Assembly (NCBI GenBank): GCA_040901445.1
Contig: JBBDYQ010000022.1
Coordinates: 186,001 to 250,000 of the forward strand
DNA: 64,000 bases
DNA from: Thermoleophilaceae bacterium
Lineage (GTDB): Bacteria > Actinomycetota > Thermoleophilia > Solirubrobacterales > Thermoleophilaceae
Reading direction: 5' to 3'
This document shows positions 56,819 to 64,000 of this stretch, piece by piece (the first letter of the stretch is position 1; each line of letters begins with the position of its first letter). The notes under the pieces were generated by a model. The model saw only the letters and a list, made by a program, of their open reading frames with translations. It made no database searches and was not told where the DNA came from. A program made the translations under genes and the position numbers.

Positions 56819-57940
56819 CTAGCGCTCGACCCGGTGGTCGAGCAGGGCGAGGCAGAACGCCTCGACCACGTCCGGGTCGAACTGCACGCCGGCGAAGCGG
56901 CGCAGCTCGCCGAGCGCCGCGGGCACCGGCATGGCCCGCCGGTAGGGCCGCGTGGTGGTCATCGCGTCGTATGCGCTGCACACCGCCACCACGCGCGCGC
57001 CGAGCGGGATCTCGGCGCCGGACAGGCCGTCGGGGTAGCCGTGGCCGTCCCAGCGCTCGGGGATCGAACGGACCATGGCGGCGGCGTCGGCGAGATCGGG
57101 TGCGGCGGCCACGATGCGCTCGCCGATCGCGGTGTGGCGGCGCAGGAACGCCCACTCCTCTTCGTCGAGGGGGCCGGCCTTGTCGAGGATGCGCTCGGGG
57201 ATCGCCATCTTGCCCACGTCGTGGAGGCCGGCGGCGATGCGGATCTGCTCCACCTCGCCGTCCGCCACGCCGAGCTTGCGGGCGGTGTCCTCGGCCAGCT
57301 CGGCCAGCTCCCGCCGCTGCTCCACCTTCTGCTCGTCGCGGTCGCGCAGCGCGGCGGCGAGGGCGTCGCCGGCACGGCCCCGGCGGGCGGCGCGGCGCGC
57401 CAGGCGGTCCTCGCGCAGTCGCTCGCCGGCCAGTCGCAGCCCCTCGGCCGCATCCTCGGCCTCGACCGGCAGCAGCGCCGAGCCCTGGGAGCAGCCAACG
57501 GAGAAGCCCTGGCCCTCCTCGAACAGCGCGGCGGTGGCCACCGACAGCACGCGGTCGGGTCCCTCGCCGTGGATCGGGACGACGATCGAGAACTCGGCCG
57601 GTCCCGTGCGGTGCACTCCGCCGCGCCCGCCGACGGCGCGCACGAGGGCCGCGCCGAGCCGGGCGAGCAGGGCATTGCCCGCGGCGGGGCCGAAGAGCTC
57701 GGCATATCCGTGGAAGTCGTCGAGGTCGAGCACGGCCACGAGAAGGGGGCGCTCGGGGGTGGCGCAGGCCAGGCGGCGCTCGACCTCGGCGGCGAGGTGC
57801 GGCCGCTCCACCACGGCGGTGGGGTCGGGCTCCCCGGCGGCGGCGGCGGGCCGCCTGCGCATGCCGAGCACCGCGAACAGCGCGCCGCCGAGGGCGGCCA
57901 GGAGCAGCTCCAGGGCGTGAGTCGCCTCCACGCTGGACAC
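56819..57940 (-). CDS. GGDEF-like/HD-GYP hybrid signalling protein with degenerate active sites
   Basis: A 373-residue protein with one N-terminal helix (LELLLAALGGALFAVLGMRR), a diguanylate-cyclase-like domain (about 45-165) and an HD-GYP domain. In the first, the GGDEF signature is replaced by TGPAEF, so cyclase activity is unlikely. In the second, the HD pair (IRIAAGLHDVGKMAIPERIL) is intact, but the HHE of the third motif is IPE (RSIPERWDGHGYPDGLSG), removing a metal ligand. VVAVCSAYDAMTTTRPYRRA is standard. It may act as a c-di-GMP sensor or a weak phosphodiesterase. GTG 57940 is divergent from dnaE2, 35 bases from its LexA box. Confidence 0.8.
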   Translation of the reverse strand: MSSVEATHALELLLAALGGALFAVLGMRRRPAAAAGEPDPTAVVERPHLAAEVERRLACATPERPLLVAVLDLDDFHGYAELFGPAAGNALLARLGAALVRAVGGRGGVHRTGPAEFSIVVPIHGEGPDRVLSVATAALFEEGQGFSVGCSQGSALLPVEAEDAAEGLRLAGERLREDRLARRAARRGRAGDALAAALRDRDEQKVEQRRELAELAEDTARKLGVADGEVEQIRIAAGLHDVGKMAIPERILDKAGPLDEEEWAFLRRHTAIGERIVAAAPDLADAAAMVRSIPERWDGHGYPDGLSGAEIPLGARVVAVCSAYDAMTTTRPYRRAMPVPAALGELRRFAGVQFDPDVVEAFCLALLDHRVER

Positions 57941-57974
57941 ATCGGCTGTCCGCCCCGCCCGCTTGAATTCTATG

Positions 57975-57988
57975 CGAACATGTGTTCG
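57975..57988. promoter_or_regulatory. LexA (SOS) box of dnaE2
   Basis: CGAACATGTGTTCG, identical to the imuB box, ends one base before the ATG of dnaE2 (57990). TTCTAT (57968-57973) next to it may be the -10 box, so LexA would cover the transcription start. Confidence 0.93.
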
Positions 57989-57989
57989 T

Positions 57990-60900
57990 ATGCCCTACGT
58001 CGAGCTCCACTGCCATTCCGCCTACTCCTTCCTCGACGGGGCGTCGCACCCGGCGGAGCTGGCGGGGGCGGCGGCGGAGCAGGGCTACCAGGCACTGGCC
58101 CTCACCGACCACGACGGCCTCTACGGCGCCATGGAGCTGGCGCTCGCGGGGGAGCCGCTCGGTGTGCGGGCCATCGCGGGTGCGGAGGTCACGTTGCAGG
58201 GCGGCGCACACCTCACGCTGCTGTGCGAGAGCGCGCAGGGCTGGCGCAACCTCTGCCGCATCCTCACGCACGCGCACGCGGCAACGCGTCCCGTCCCGGG
58301 GCGGGAGCCGCTGCCGCCGTCGGTGCCGCTCGACATCGTGGAGCGCCGAGCGGCGGGACTCGTCTGCCTCAGCGGCTGCGCCCGCTCCGGCCTGCTTGCC
58401 GCACCGGTCGAGCGGGAGGAGCACCGGCAGGCGGCGGAGCTCGGGCGGCGGCTGCTGCGCGCGTTCGGCCCGGACGGCCTGCGCGTGGAGCTGCAGCGCC
58501 CCTTCGCCCGGCGCGACCGCCGGCGCAACCGCCGGCTCGCCGAGCTGGCGGAGCGGCTGGGGGTGCCGTGCGTGGCCACGGGCAACGTCCACGCGCACGA
58601 CCGCTCGCGCACGTCGCTGCAGGACGCCTTCGTCGCGGCGCGCCTGCGCTCCACCCTCGACGACTCAGAGCCCGCCCGCCGCGGCAACTCCTCACACGCG
58701 CTCGCCGGGCCCGGGGCCATGGCGCAGCGCTTCGGCGACCACCCGGAGGCGGTGCACGAGTCGGGCCGCCTGGCCGATCGCCTGCGCTTCGACGTTCGCC
58801 AGGAGCTGGGCTACCGCTATCCCGGCTCCGACGACCCGGAGGCAGACCGCACGCTGGCCGAGCTCTGCCGCGCCCGCATCGGGGAGCGCTACGCGGGGCG
58901 CCGCGCGCTGGCGGAGGCGGGGGAGAGGCTGGAGGAGGAGCTGCGCGTCATCCGCGCGCTCGGCCTGTCGGGCTTCTTCCTCCTCCACCGCGACCTGCTC
59001 GAGCTCGCGCGTGAGGTGGCGGCGGAGGTGCGCGGCCCGTCCGCCGCGCGCGCCGTGCTGCCCCCGGGGCGCGGCCGCGGCTCCAGCGTGGCATCGATCG
59101 TCTGCTACCTCACCGGCCTCTCGCACATCGACCCGGTGGAGAAGCGCCTCGCGCTCGGCCGCTTCCTCAACGACGAGATCACGTCGCTGCCGGACATCGA
59201 CCTCGACTTCCCGCGCGACATCCGCGAGAAGCTCATCCCCCGCATCCACGAGCGCTACGGGCGCGATCACTCGGCGCTCGTCGCGTCGTTCGCCTGCTAC
59301 CAGACGCGCGGGGCGGTACGCGACGTCGGCAAGGCGCTCGGTCTCCCGCCGGGGGAGATCGAGCGGGTGGCGCGCACGGCCGACCCGTGGTCGCACGGAG
59401 ACATCGAGCAGGCCGTGGCCGGCTCGGTGGGCGCGCGCGCCGCGGTCACCCCGCGCTGGCGGGCGCTCGTGCGGCTGGTGGTCGAGGCGCAGAGCCTGCC
59501 GCGCCACCTCTCCCAGCATCCCGGCGGCATGGTCATCTCCACCCGCCCGCTGGTGGACTGCTGCCCGGTGCAGCCCGCCGCCATGGAGGGGCGCCAGGTG
59601 CTGCAGTGGGACAAGGACTCCTGCGGCGACGCCGGCTTCCTCAAGATCGACCTGCTCGGCCTGGGCATGCTGTCGGCGGTCGAGCGCTGCGTGGACGAGA
59701 TCGCCCGCGTCCGGGGCGAGATCGTCGACCTCTCCCGCATCCCCTACGACGACCCGGAGGTGTACGCGCAGATCCAGCGCGCGGAGACCACCGGCGTCTT
59801 CCAGATCGAGAGCCGGGCGCAGATGCAGATGCTCGTGCGCACCCGCCCCGAGTCGCTCGACGACCTCACGGTGCAGGTGGCGCTGGTGCGGCCGGGGCCC
59901 ATCATCGGCGGCGCCGTGCATCCCTACATCGAGCGCAGGAGGCGCCTGCGCGAGGATCCCTCGTACAAGGTGCCCTACGAGCACCCCTCGCTCGAGCCCG
60001 TGTTGAGCGACACGCTCGGCGCCATCGTCTTCCAGGACCAGGTCATCGAGGTGGCCATGGCGTTCGCGGGCTTCACGCCCGGCCAGGCGGAGGGGCTGCG
60101 CCGGGCCATGAGCCGCAAGCGCTCCGAGGCCGCCATGCGCGCCTACGAGGAGCTGTTCCTCGCCGGCGCGGTGGAGCGCGGCGCCACGCTCGAGGTCGCG
60201 GAGAGGGTGTTCGGGCAGATCGTGGGCTTCTCCGGCTTCGGCTTCCCCAAGTCGCACTCGGCGGCGTTCGGCCTGCTCGCCTACCAGTCCACCTGGCTGC
60301 GCGTGCACTACGGCGCGGAGTTCCTCTGCGGCCTGCTCAACGAGCAGCCCATGGGCTTCTACCCGCCCGACGCCCTCGTGCACGAGGCTCAGCGCCGGGA
60401 GATCGAGGTGCTGCCGCCGTGCGTCCAGCGCAGCACGCCACTGTGCCGCACCGAGTCGCGGGACGCCCGCCTGGCCAGGAAGCAGGGGCGAAGCCTTGGT
60501 GGGCCAAGGCGAGCCCCGATGACGCCGCCAGGCGATGCGGCCCCGCGGCTCGGTGTCCGCTTGGGCCTGGGGTTCGTGAACGGGGTGCGTGCGGCGGAAG
60601 TCGACGCCATCGTGGCCGAGCGCGAGCGCGGCGGCCCGTTCGCGAGCACCGCCGACCTCGCGGCCCGCTGTGCCTCCCGCCGCGAGACGCTGGAGCTGCT
60701 GGCCTGGGCCGGCGCGTGCGACTCGCTCTGCCCCGAGGGCGGCCGCCGCGAGGCGCTCTGGAAATTGGGCGCGGCCGTGCCGGGGGAGGCGCTGGCCGAC
60801 GGGGGGGTGCAGCTGGCCCTGCCGCTGGACGCCGGCGCGCCCGAGCTGCGCGAGCTCACCCCGTGGGAGCGGATGGTGGCCGACTACGGGTCCACGCACG

Positions 60901-61364
60901 TCACGCTGCGCGAGCACCCGATCGGGCTCATGCGCCCGGTCATCGGCCCGGGCTTCGCCACCAGCGCCGACCTCGCCGGGCTGCCCCACGGCCGCAGGGT
61001 GAAGGTGGCCGGCCTGGTGGTGGCCCGCCAGCGCCCCGCCACCGCCAACGGCATCACGTTCATGCTGCTCGAGGACGAGCACGGCACCATCAACCTGATC
61101 GTCCCGCCGCCGGTGCTGGAGCGCTGTCGCCTGGCCATCCGCGCCGAGCCCCTGGTCACCGCCGAGGGCCGCCTCGAGCACCGCGAGGGCAACATCAACA
61201 TCCTCGTCTCCAGCGCCGCCCGCCTGGACCGCCCCGACCTCCCCAAGGCCGACGTCCAGCACATCGAGCCCCGCCGCACACCGAGCAGCGAGGCGGGCGA
61301 GGACGTGGGCGACCTGCGCGCGGTGGCCCCGGTGGGCCACAGCTTCGGCCGGCGGGGGCGGTGA
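57990..61364 (+). CDS. dnaE2: error-prone DNA polymerase DnaE2 (ImuC)
   Basis: A 1124-residue C-family polymerase for SOS mutagenesis. The PHP domain opens with YVELHCHSAYSFLDGASHPA and LALTDHDGLYGAMELA. The catalytic palm motif PDIDLDFP is near residues 401-408; YQTRGAVRDVGKAL and SQHPGGMVISTRPLVDCCPV follow, and KSHSAAFGLLAYQSTWLRVH ends the fingers. The C terminus has an OB fold (VKVAGLVVARQRPATANGIT) but no clamp motif of the replicative type. Residues about 815-855 are an extra basic segment encoded by a nested palindrome (60468-60534). ATG 57990 is chosen because it follows the LexA box by one base. ImuA is not in this window. Confidence 0.93.
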   Translation: MPYVELHCHSAYSFLDGASHPAELAGAAAEQGYQALALTDHDGLYGAMELALAGEPLGVRAIAGAEVTLQGGAHLTLLCESAQGWRNLCRILTHAHAATRPVPGREPLPPSVPLDIVERRAAGLVCLSGCARSGLLAAPVEREEHRQAAELGRRLLRAFGPDGLRVELQRPFARRDRRRNRRLAELAERLGVPCVATGNVHAHDRSRTSLQDAFVAARLRSTLDDSEPARRGNSSHALAGPGAMAQRFGDHPEAVHESGRLADRLRFDVRQELGYRYPGSDDPEADRTLAELCRARIGERYAGRRALAEAGERLEEELRVIRALGLSGFFLLHRDLLELAREVAAEVRGPSAARAVLPPGRGRGSSVASIVCYLTGLSHIDPVEKRLALGRFLNDEITSLPDIDLDFPRDIREKLIPRIHERYGRDHSALVASFACYQTRGAVRDVGKALGLPPGEIERVARTADPWSHGDIEQAVAGSVGARAAVTPRWRALVRLVVEAQSLPRHLSQHPGGMVISTRPLVDCCPVQPAAMEGRQVLQWDKDSCGDAGFLKIDLLGLGMLSAVERCVDEIARVRGEIVDLSRIPYDDPEVYAQIQRAETTGVFQIESRAQMQMLVRTRPESLDDLTVQVALVRPGPIIGGAVHPYIERRRRLREDPSYKVPYEHPSLEPVLSDTLGAIVFQDQVIEVAMAFAGFTPGQAEGLRRAMSRKRSEAAMRAYEELFLAGAVERGATLEVAERVFGQIVGFSGFGFPKSHSAAFGLLAYQSTWLRVHYGAEFLCGLLNEQPMGFYPPDALVHEAQRREIEVLPPCVQRSTPLCRTESRDARLARKQGRSLGGPRRAPMTPPGDAAPRLGVRLGLGFVNGVRAAEVDAIVAERERGGPFASTADLAARCASRRETLELLAWAGACDSLCPEGGRREALWKLGAAVPGEALADGGVQLALPLDAGAPELRELTPWERMVADYGSTHVTLREHPIGLMRPVIGPGFATSADLAGLPHGRRVKVAGLVVARQRPATANGITFMLLEDEHGTINLIVPPPVLERCRLAIRAEPLVTAEGRLEHREGNINILVSSAARLDRPDLPKADVQHIEPRRTPSSEAGEDVGDLRAVAPVGHSFGRRGR
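60468..60534. repeat. nested palindrome inserted in frame in dnaE2
   Basis: Outer arms CGCCTGGC (60468-60475) / GCCAGGCG (60527-60534), middle arms GGGGC (60485-60489) / GCCCC (60513-60517) and inner arms GCCTTGG (60493-60499) / CCAAGGC (60504-60510) around TGGG. It encodes a basic stretch after PPCVQRSTP where DnaE2 proteins normally pass directly to the GLGFVNGVR motif, so it looks like an in-frame insertion. Confidence 0.7.
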
Positions 61365-61404
61365 GGCGCTTGCGCCACGCCCCGCCCGCTGCGACGCTGA
61401 CCGA

Positions 61405-61515
61405 GTGAGGGTCATGCGATGGATCGCCTATGGATTGTCGGCCGCCGTCCTCGGCTACGCGATAGCGGTCGTCGTGGCCCTCGTGCTTCTCGGCGACTTC
61501 CTCGGCGACTTCTGA
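61405..61515 (+). CDS. possible 36-residue single-helix membrane protein
   Basis: GTG 61405 (ATG 61414 alternative) to TGA 61513-61515. After a short basic start (VRVMRWIAYG) comes one hydrophobic helix (LSAAVLGYAIAVVVALVLLG), then DFLGDF. It fills most of the gap between dnaE2 and the next small gene. It is supported only by the membrane-helix pattern and in-frame stop; no homologue is recognised. Confidence 0.4.
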   Translation: MRVMRWIAYGLSAAVLGYAIAVVVALVLLGDFLGDF

Positions 61516-61580
61516 GCGCCGGGCGCCCCACCGCGTCAGATCGCCCCGGTCCTGTCTGGGTGAACTGGCACGCTGCCTCG

Positions 61581-61868
61581 ATGTCGACACGCGGCAGCCA
61601 GGGCCGGCGGTTGGTCCAGGAACAGCTCGCCGAGCTGAGCGGGCGTGGAATCCACGAACTCGCTCGCCTCGTCGACACGCCGCAGGTTCGCGTTCAACGG
61701 ATCGGCGACGGCGTCCCGCACCGCGTGCGGATCTATGCCTTCTGGGACATTGAGGAGTGGGATTCCTCGCTCTACGTGCACGTGAAGGTGTACGGCCGTG
61801 GCCTGCGCCGGATCAAGCCCTACTTCGGCTGCCTCGTCCTCGATCCAGACGGCGGCGAGCTGCCGTGA
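61581..61868 (+). CDS. small conserved-looking protein of unknown function
   Basis: A 95-residue soluble protein from ATG 61581. Sequence features: GRRLVQEQLAELSGRGIHEL, then VQRIGDGVPHRVRIYAFWDI and SSLYVHVKVYGRGLRRIKPY ending FGCLVLDPDGGELP. The alternating hydrophobic pattern suggests a small alpha/beta fold. Codon use fits a real gene. No family is recognised. It is followed by the P450 operator region. Confidence 0.55.
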   Translation: MSTRGSQGRRLVQEQLAELSGRGIHELARLVDTPQVRVQRIGDGVPHRVRIYAFWDIEEWDSSLYVHVKVYGRGLRRIKPYFGCLVLDPDGGELP

Positions 61869-61885
61869 GTCTGCCCGCGCCAAAA

Positions 61886-61916
61886 ACTGGCCAGCCGGCC
61901 AGTCCTCCGATATCGT
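61886..61916 (+). promoter_or_regulatory. palindromic operator and leaderless promoter of the P450 gene
   Basis: ACTGGCC (61886-61892), spacer AGCC, GGCCAGT (61897-61903) is a 7-bp dyad like TetR-family operators. TATCGT (61911-61916) is a -10 box seven bases before ATG 61924. The dyad lies in the -35/-10 spacer, so a bound repressor would block the polymerase. The regulator gene is not in the window. Confidence 0.6.
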
Positions 61917-61923
61917 CGGGCCC

Positions 61924-63162
61924 ATGGCCACCGAACGCGAGCCGAAGCCCCTGGAAGACGTTCTGGTCACCGAGCGCGAGGTCTGGCAGGACGGACCGCC
62001 GCACGAGCTGTTCAAGCAGATGCGCGCCGAGTGCCCGGTGCACTGGACCAGCCGCATCAGCGAGTACCCGGAGGAGGACGGCTACTGGTCGGTGACCACG
62101 GCCGACGACGTGCACGCCGTCAGCCGCGACTGGGAGACCTACTCGTCCGAGCGCGGCGGCATCACCCTGCTCACCCACGCGATCATGCCGCTGGAGCTGC
62201 AGCAGGCCATGTTCATCGCCATGGACCCGCCCAAGCACGACCGGCTCAAGGCGCTCTTCCAGCGCGGCTTCACGCCCAAGCGGATCGCCGAGCACGAGGA
62301 GGCCATCCGCGAGATCACGATCAACGTCCTGGACGGGCTCACCGGCGATACGTGCGACCTCGTGACCGACATCGCGCAGCCCGTGGTCTCGCGGGTGATC
62401 GGGAGCTTCATGGGCATCCCGCCCGAGGACGACGAGATCTGGGCGCGGCTGATGAACACCACGCTCGGCGCGGGCGATCCCGACCTCAACCCCGAGGGTG
62501 TCGAGACCGTCATGCAGCGCGACGTGCCCGAGATCTTCGAGCGCTGCCGCGCGCTCATCGCGGAGCGCCGCGAGCGGCCCACCGACGACCTCACGAGCGT
62601 GCTCGTGCACGCCGAGGTGGACGGGGAGCGCCTGGAGGAGCACGAGATCGTCATGGGCTTCTTCCTGCTCGTGGCCGCCGGCAACGACAGCACCAAGGCC
62701 ACCTACTCCAGCGCGATGCGCGCGCTCATGGAGCACCCGGAGGAGCGCCAGAAGCTGATCGACGATCCGTCGCTCATCGCGAGCGCGGTCGAGGAGTCGC
62801 TTCGGATGTTCCCCGCCTTCGCCCACTTCCGCCGCACCGCCACGCGCGACGCCGAGCTCAACGGGGAGGACATCCGCGAGGGCGACAAGCTGGCCATGTG
62901 GTACGTCTCCTCCAACCGCGACGAGACGCGCTACGAGGACCCCGACCGCTTCGACGTCACCCGCAACCCCGAGCACCAGGCCTTCGGTGCCGGCGGTCGC
63001 CACTTCTGCCTGGGCACCGCGCTCGCGCGGCTCGAGCTGAAGGTCCTGCTGGAGGAGACGCTCAGGCGCTTCCCGGCCACCGAGCCGGCCGGCGCGCCCG
63101 CCTACGCCGAGTCGCCCTTCATCAACCAGCTCAAGACGCTGCCGGTGCGGCTGCGGCCATAG
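61924..63162 (+). CDS. cytochrome P450
   Basis: A 412-residue soluble bacterial P450 monooxygenase. The heme loop FGAGGRHFCLGTAL has the cysteine ligand at about 362, ExxR is in EESLRMFPAF (about 290-293), and the I-helix is LLVAAGNDSTKATYSSAM. ITLLTHAIMPLELQQAMFIA and MDPPKHDRLKALFQRGFTPK (the B-C loop and the DPPxHxxxR motif) are characteristic. The layout is close to the CYP125/CYP142/CYP124 steroid and terpenoid group, but the substrate is not decided. No ferredoxin or reductase gene is adjacent in the window. Confidence 0.93.
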   Translation: MATEREPKPLEDVLVTEREVWQDGPPHELFKQMRAECPVHWTSRISEYPEEDGYWSVTTADDVHAVSRDWETYSSERGGITLLTHAIMPLELQQAMFIAMDPPKHDRLKALFQRGFTPKRIAEHEEAIREITINVLDGLTGDTCDLVTDIAQPVVSRVIGSFMGIPPEDDEIWARLMNTTLGAGDPDLNPEGVETVMQRDVPEIFERCRALIAERRERPTDDLTSVLVHAEVDGERLEEHEIVMGFFLLVAAGNDSTKATYSSAMRALMEHPEERQKLIDDPSLIASAVEESLRMFPAFAHFRRTATRDAELNGEDIREGDKLAMWYVSSNRDETRYEDPDRFDVTRNPEHQAFGAGGRHFCLGTALARLELKVLLEETLRRFPATEPAGAPAYAESPFINQLKTLPVRLRP

Positions 63163-64000
63163 CCGCGCCGCTCCAAGAGCGCCTCACCGCCCAGCTGCTC
63201 GCGGGCGAGCCCGCGCGCGACGCGCCTGCCGTGGCCGAGCGGCTGCTGGCCATCCAGGGCCAGGATCCGCGCGGGGCGCGGCTGGCCGTCCGCGCGCGCA
63301 CCACCGGCCTCACGGCGGCCGACGTGGACCGCTCGCTCGGCGAGGACCGCTCGCTCGTCATCACATGGCTGAACCGCGGCACCCTCCACCTCGTCCGAAG
63401 CGAGGACTACCCGTGGCTGCACGCGCTCACCACTCCGCCGCTTCACACCTCCAACGCCACCCGGCTCGCCCAGGAGGGCGTGAGCCCCGACGGCGCCGAG
63501 CGCGCCGTGACCGCGATCGAACGCGCCCTGGGCGACGAGGGGCCGCTCACCCGGGCGCGGCTGCGCGAGCTGATCGACGCCGCCGGTGTCCGTACCGAGG
63601 GCCAGGCGCTCGTGCACCTCCTGGCGAAGGCCACGCTGCGCGGCCTGGTGGTGCGCGGCCCGATGATCGGGAAGCAGCACGCCTTCGTGCTCGCGCGCGA
63701 CTGGCTGGGAAAGCCCGAGCCCGAGCGCGTGGACCGCGACCGCGCCCTCGCCGAGCTGGCCCGCCGCTACCTGGCCGGCCACGGCCCGGCGGACGACCGC
63801 GACCTGGCGCGCTGGGCGGGCTTGCCGCTGCGCGACGCGCGCGCCGGCCTCAGCGCGATCGCGGCCGAGCTCGACGAGCGCGTGGACGGCCTCGTCGACC
63901 TCGCGCAGCGCCCGCCCGCGGGCGACCTGCCGCCGCCGCGCCTGCTCGGCCCCTTCGACCCGCTGCTGCTCGGCTGGCGGTCGCGCGAGCCGATCGTGGG
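63159..64000 (+). CDS. winged-helix DNA-binding domain protein (HTH_42/AlkZ-like), 3' end outside window; start unclear
   Basis: The frame of base 63180 encodes a protein similar to the actinobacterial winged-helix family: ERLTAQLLAGEPARDAPAVA, ERLLAIQGQDPRGARLAVRA, LVITWLNRGTLHLVRSEDYP, LARRYLAGHGPADDRDLARW and PPRLLGPFDPLLLGWRSREP, running to the last base. This family includes DNA glycosylase AlkZ relatives. No ATG, GTG or TTG lies in frame between the P450 end and GTG 63231, which would remove the first helix. The start might be ATA 63159, a GTG at 63231, or the sequence may have an error there. Confidence 0.7.
   Translation, partial: MAAPLQERLTAQLLAGEPARDAPAVAERLLAIQGQDPRGARLAVRARTTGLTAADVDRSLGEDRSLVITWLNRGTLHLVRSEDYPWLHALTTPPLHTSNATRLAQEGVSPDGAERAVTAIERALGDEGPLTRARLRELIDAAGVRTEGQALVHLLAKATLRGLVVRGPMIGKQHAFVLARDWLGKPEPERVDRDRALAELARRYLAGHGPADDRDLARWAGLPLRDARAGLSAIAAELDERVDGLVDLAQRPPAGDLPPPRLLGPFDPLLLGWRSREPIV

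Noticed and set aside
58692-61415. 907-codon minus-strand frame opposite dnaE2
   Set aside because: No domain pattern; it is the antisense of a clear polymerase gene.
1-64000. tRNA, rRNA, transposase, integrase or phage genes
   Set aside because: No cloverleaf-like segment, no rRNA-like stretch and no recognisable transposase or integrase motif was found on either strand by reading.

Overview
The window is a very GC-rich, gene-dense bacterial chromosome segment. The gene order alaS-ruvX-mltG-aroE ... aroC-aroK/aroB-aroQ-pepQ, the F420-type luciferase-like oxidoreductase, ImuB/DnaE2 genes with LexA boxes of the GAAC-N4-GTTC type, and a large type IV pilus locus together suggest a deep-branching actinobacterium, probably Thermoleophilia (Solirubrobacter/Conexibacter-like). 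That placement is inferred from gene content, not from a marker-gene search.

Layout. 1-1765: 3' end of mnmA, a degenerate anti-sigma-like protein and a SigB/SigF-type sigma factor. 1882-7806: a five-gene oligopeptide/dipeptide ABC importer operon. 8096-10694: an MFS exporter and, convergent to it, a membrane HD-GYP c-di-GMP phosphodiesterase. 10867-16367: alaS, ruvX, mltG, aroE. 16400-20959: pilus motor and platform (thioredoxin-like membrane protein, pilB, pilT, pilC). 21045-33725: an accessory block that separates the motor genes from the pilins. It holds a thiol/metalloid-looking cluster, an LLM oxidoreductase, a VapBC-type pair, a GMC oxidoreductase, a VOC dioxygenase, rmuC and a copper-radical oxidase. 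33782-47014: a c-di-GMP-I riboswitch, then ten prepilin-like genes, prepilin peptidase, pilM, pilN, pilO and a PilP-position protein. 47040-51227: aroC, fused aroK-aroB, aroQ and an M24 peptidase. 51116-53533: a membrane glycosyltransferase-like protein and a class V aminotransferase. 53635-61364: a LexA-boxed mutasome (imuB, a DUF6504-like protein, dnaE2), with a PhoD-like phosphatase and a second HD-GYP protein between. 61405-64000: two small proteins, a cytochrome P450 with a palindromic operator, and the start of a winged-helix protein cut by the window end.

The most unusual feature is the minus-strand gene at 21413-22210. It is an ArsM-like SAM methyltransferase whose frame is interrupted by a single UGA exactly where this family has its metalloid-binding cysteine. 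Sixty-two well-conserved codons continue in frame after it, the reading frame ends in a TGATG overlap with the next gene, and a 7-bp hairpin with G in the apical loop begins nine bases after the UGA. This fits selenocysteine insertion with a bacterial SECIS element. Its neighbours (DsrE-family protein, LysR regulator with a cysteine-rich tail, persulfide-dioxygenase-like metallo-hydrolase, MFS transporter) suggest a selenium/sulfur/arsenic detoxification or conversion module.

Other themes: c-di-GMP control of pili (riboswitch plus two HD-GYP proteins); a palindromic intergenic repeat family; several promoters with a TANNNT-like -10 box six to eight bases before the start codon, implying leaderless transcripts; and a nested palindrome inserted in frame inside dnaE2. 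I see no CRISPR array, transposase, rRNA or tRNA gene. No stretch longer than about 300 bases lacks a gene; the longest gap, 7807-8095, is described below.
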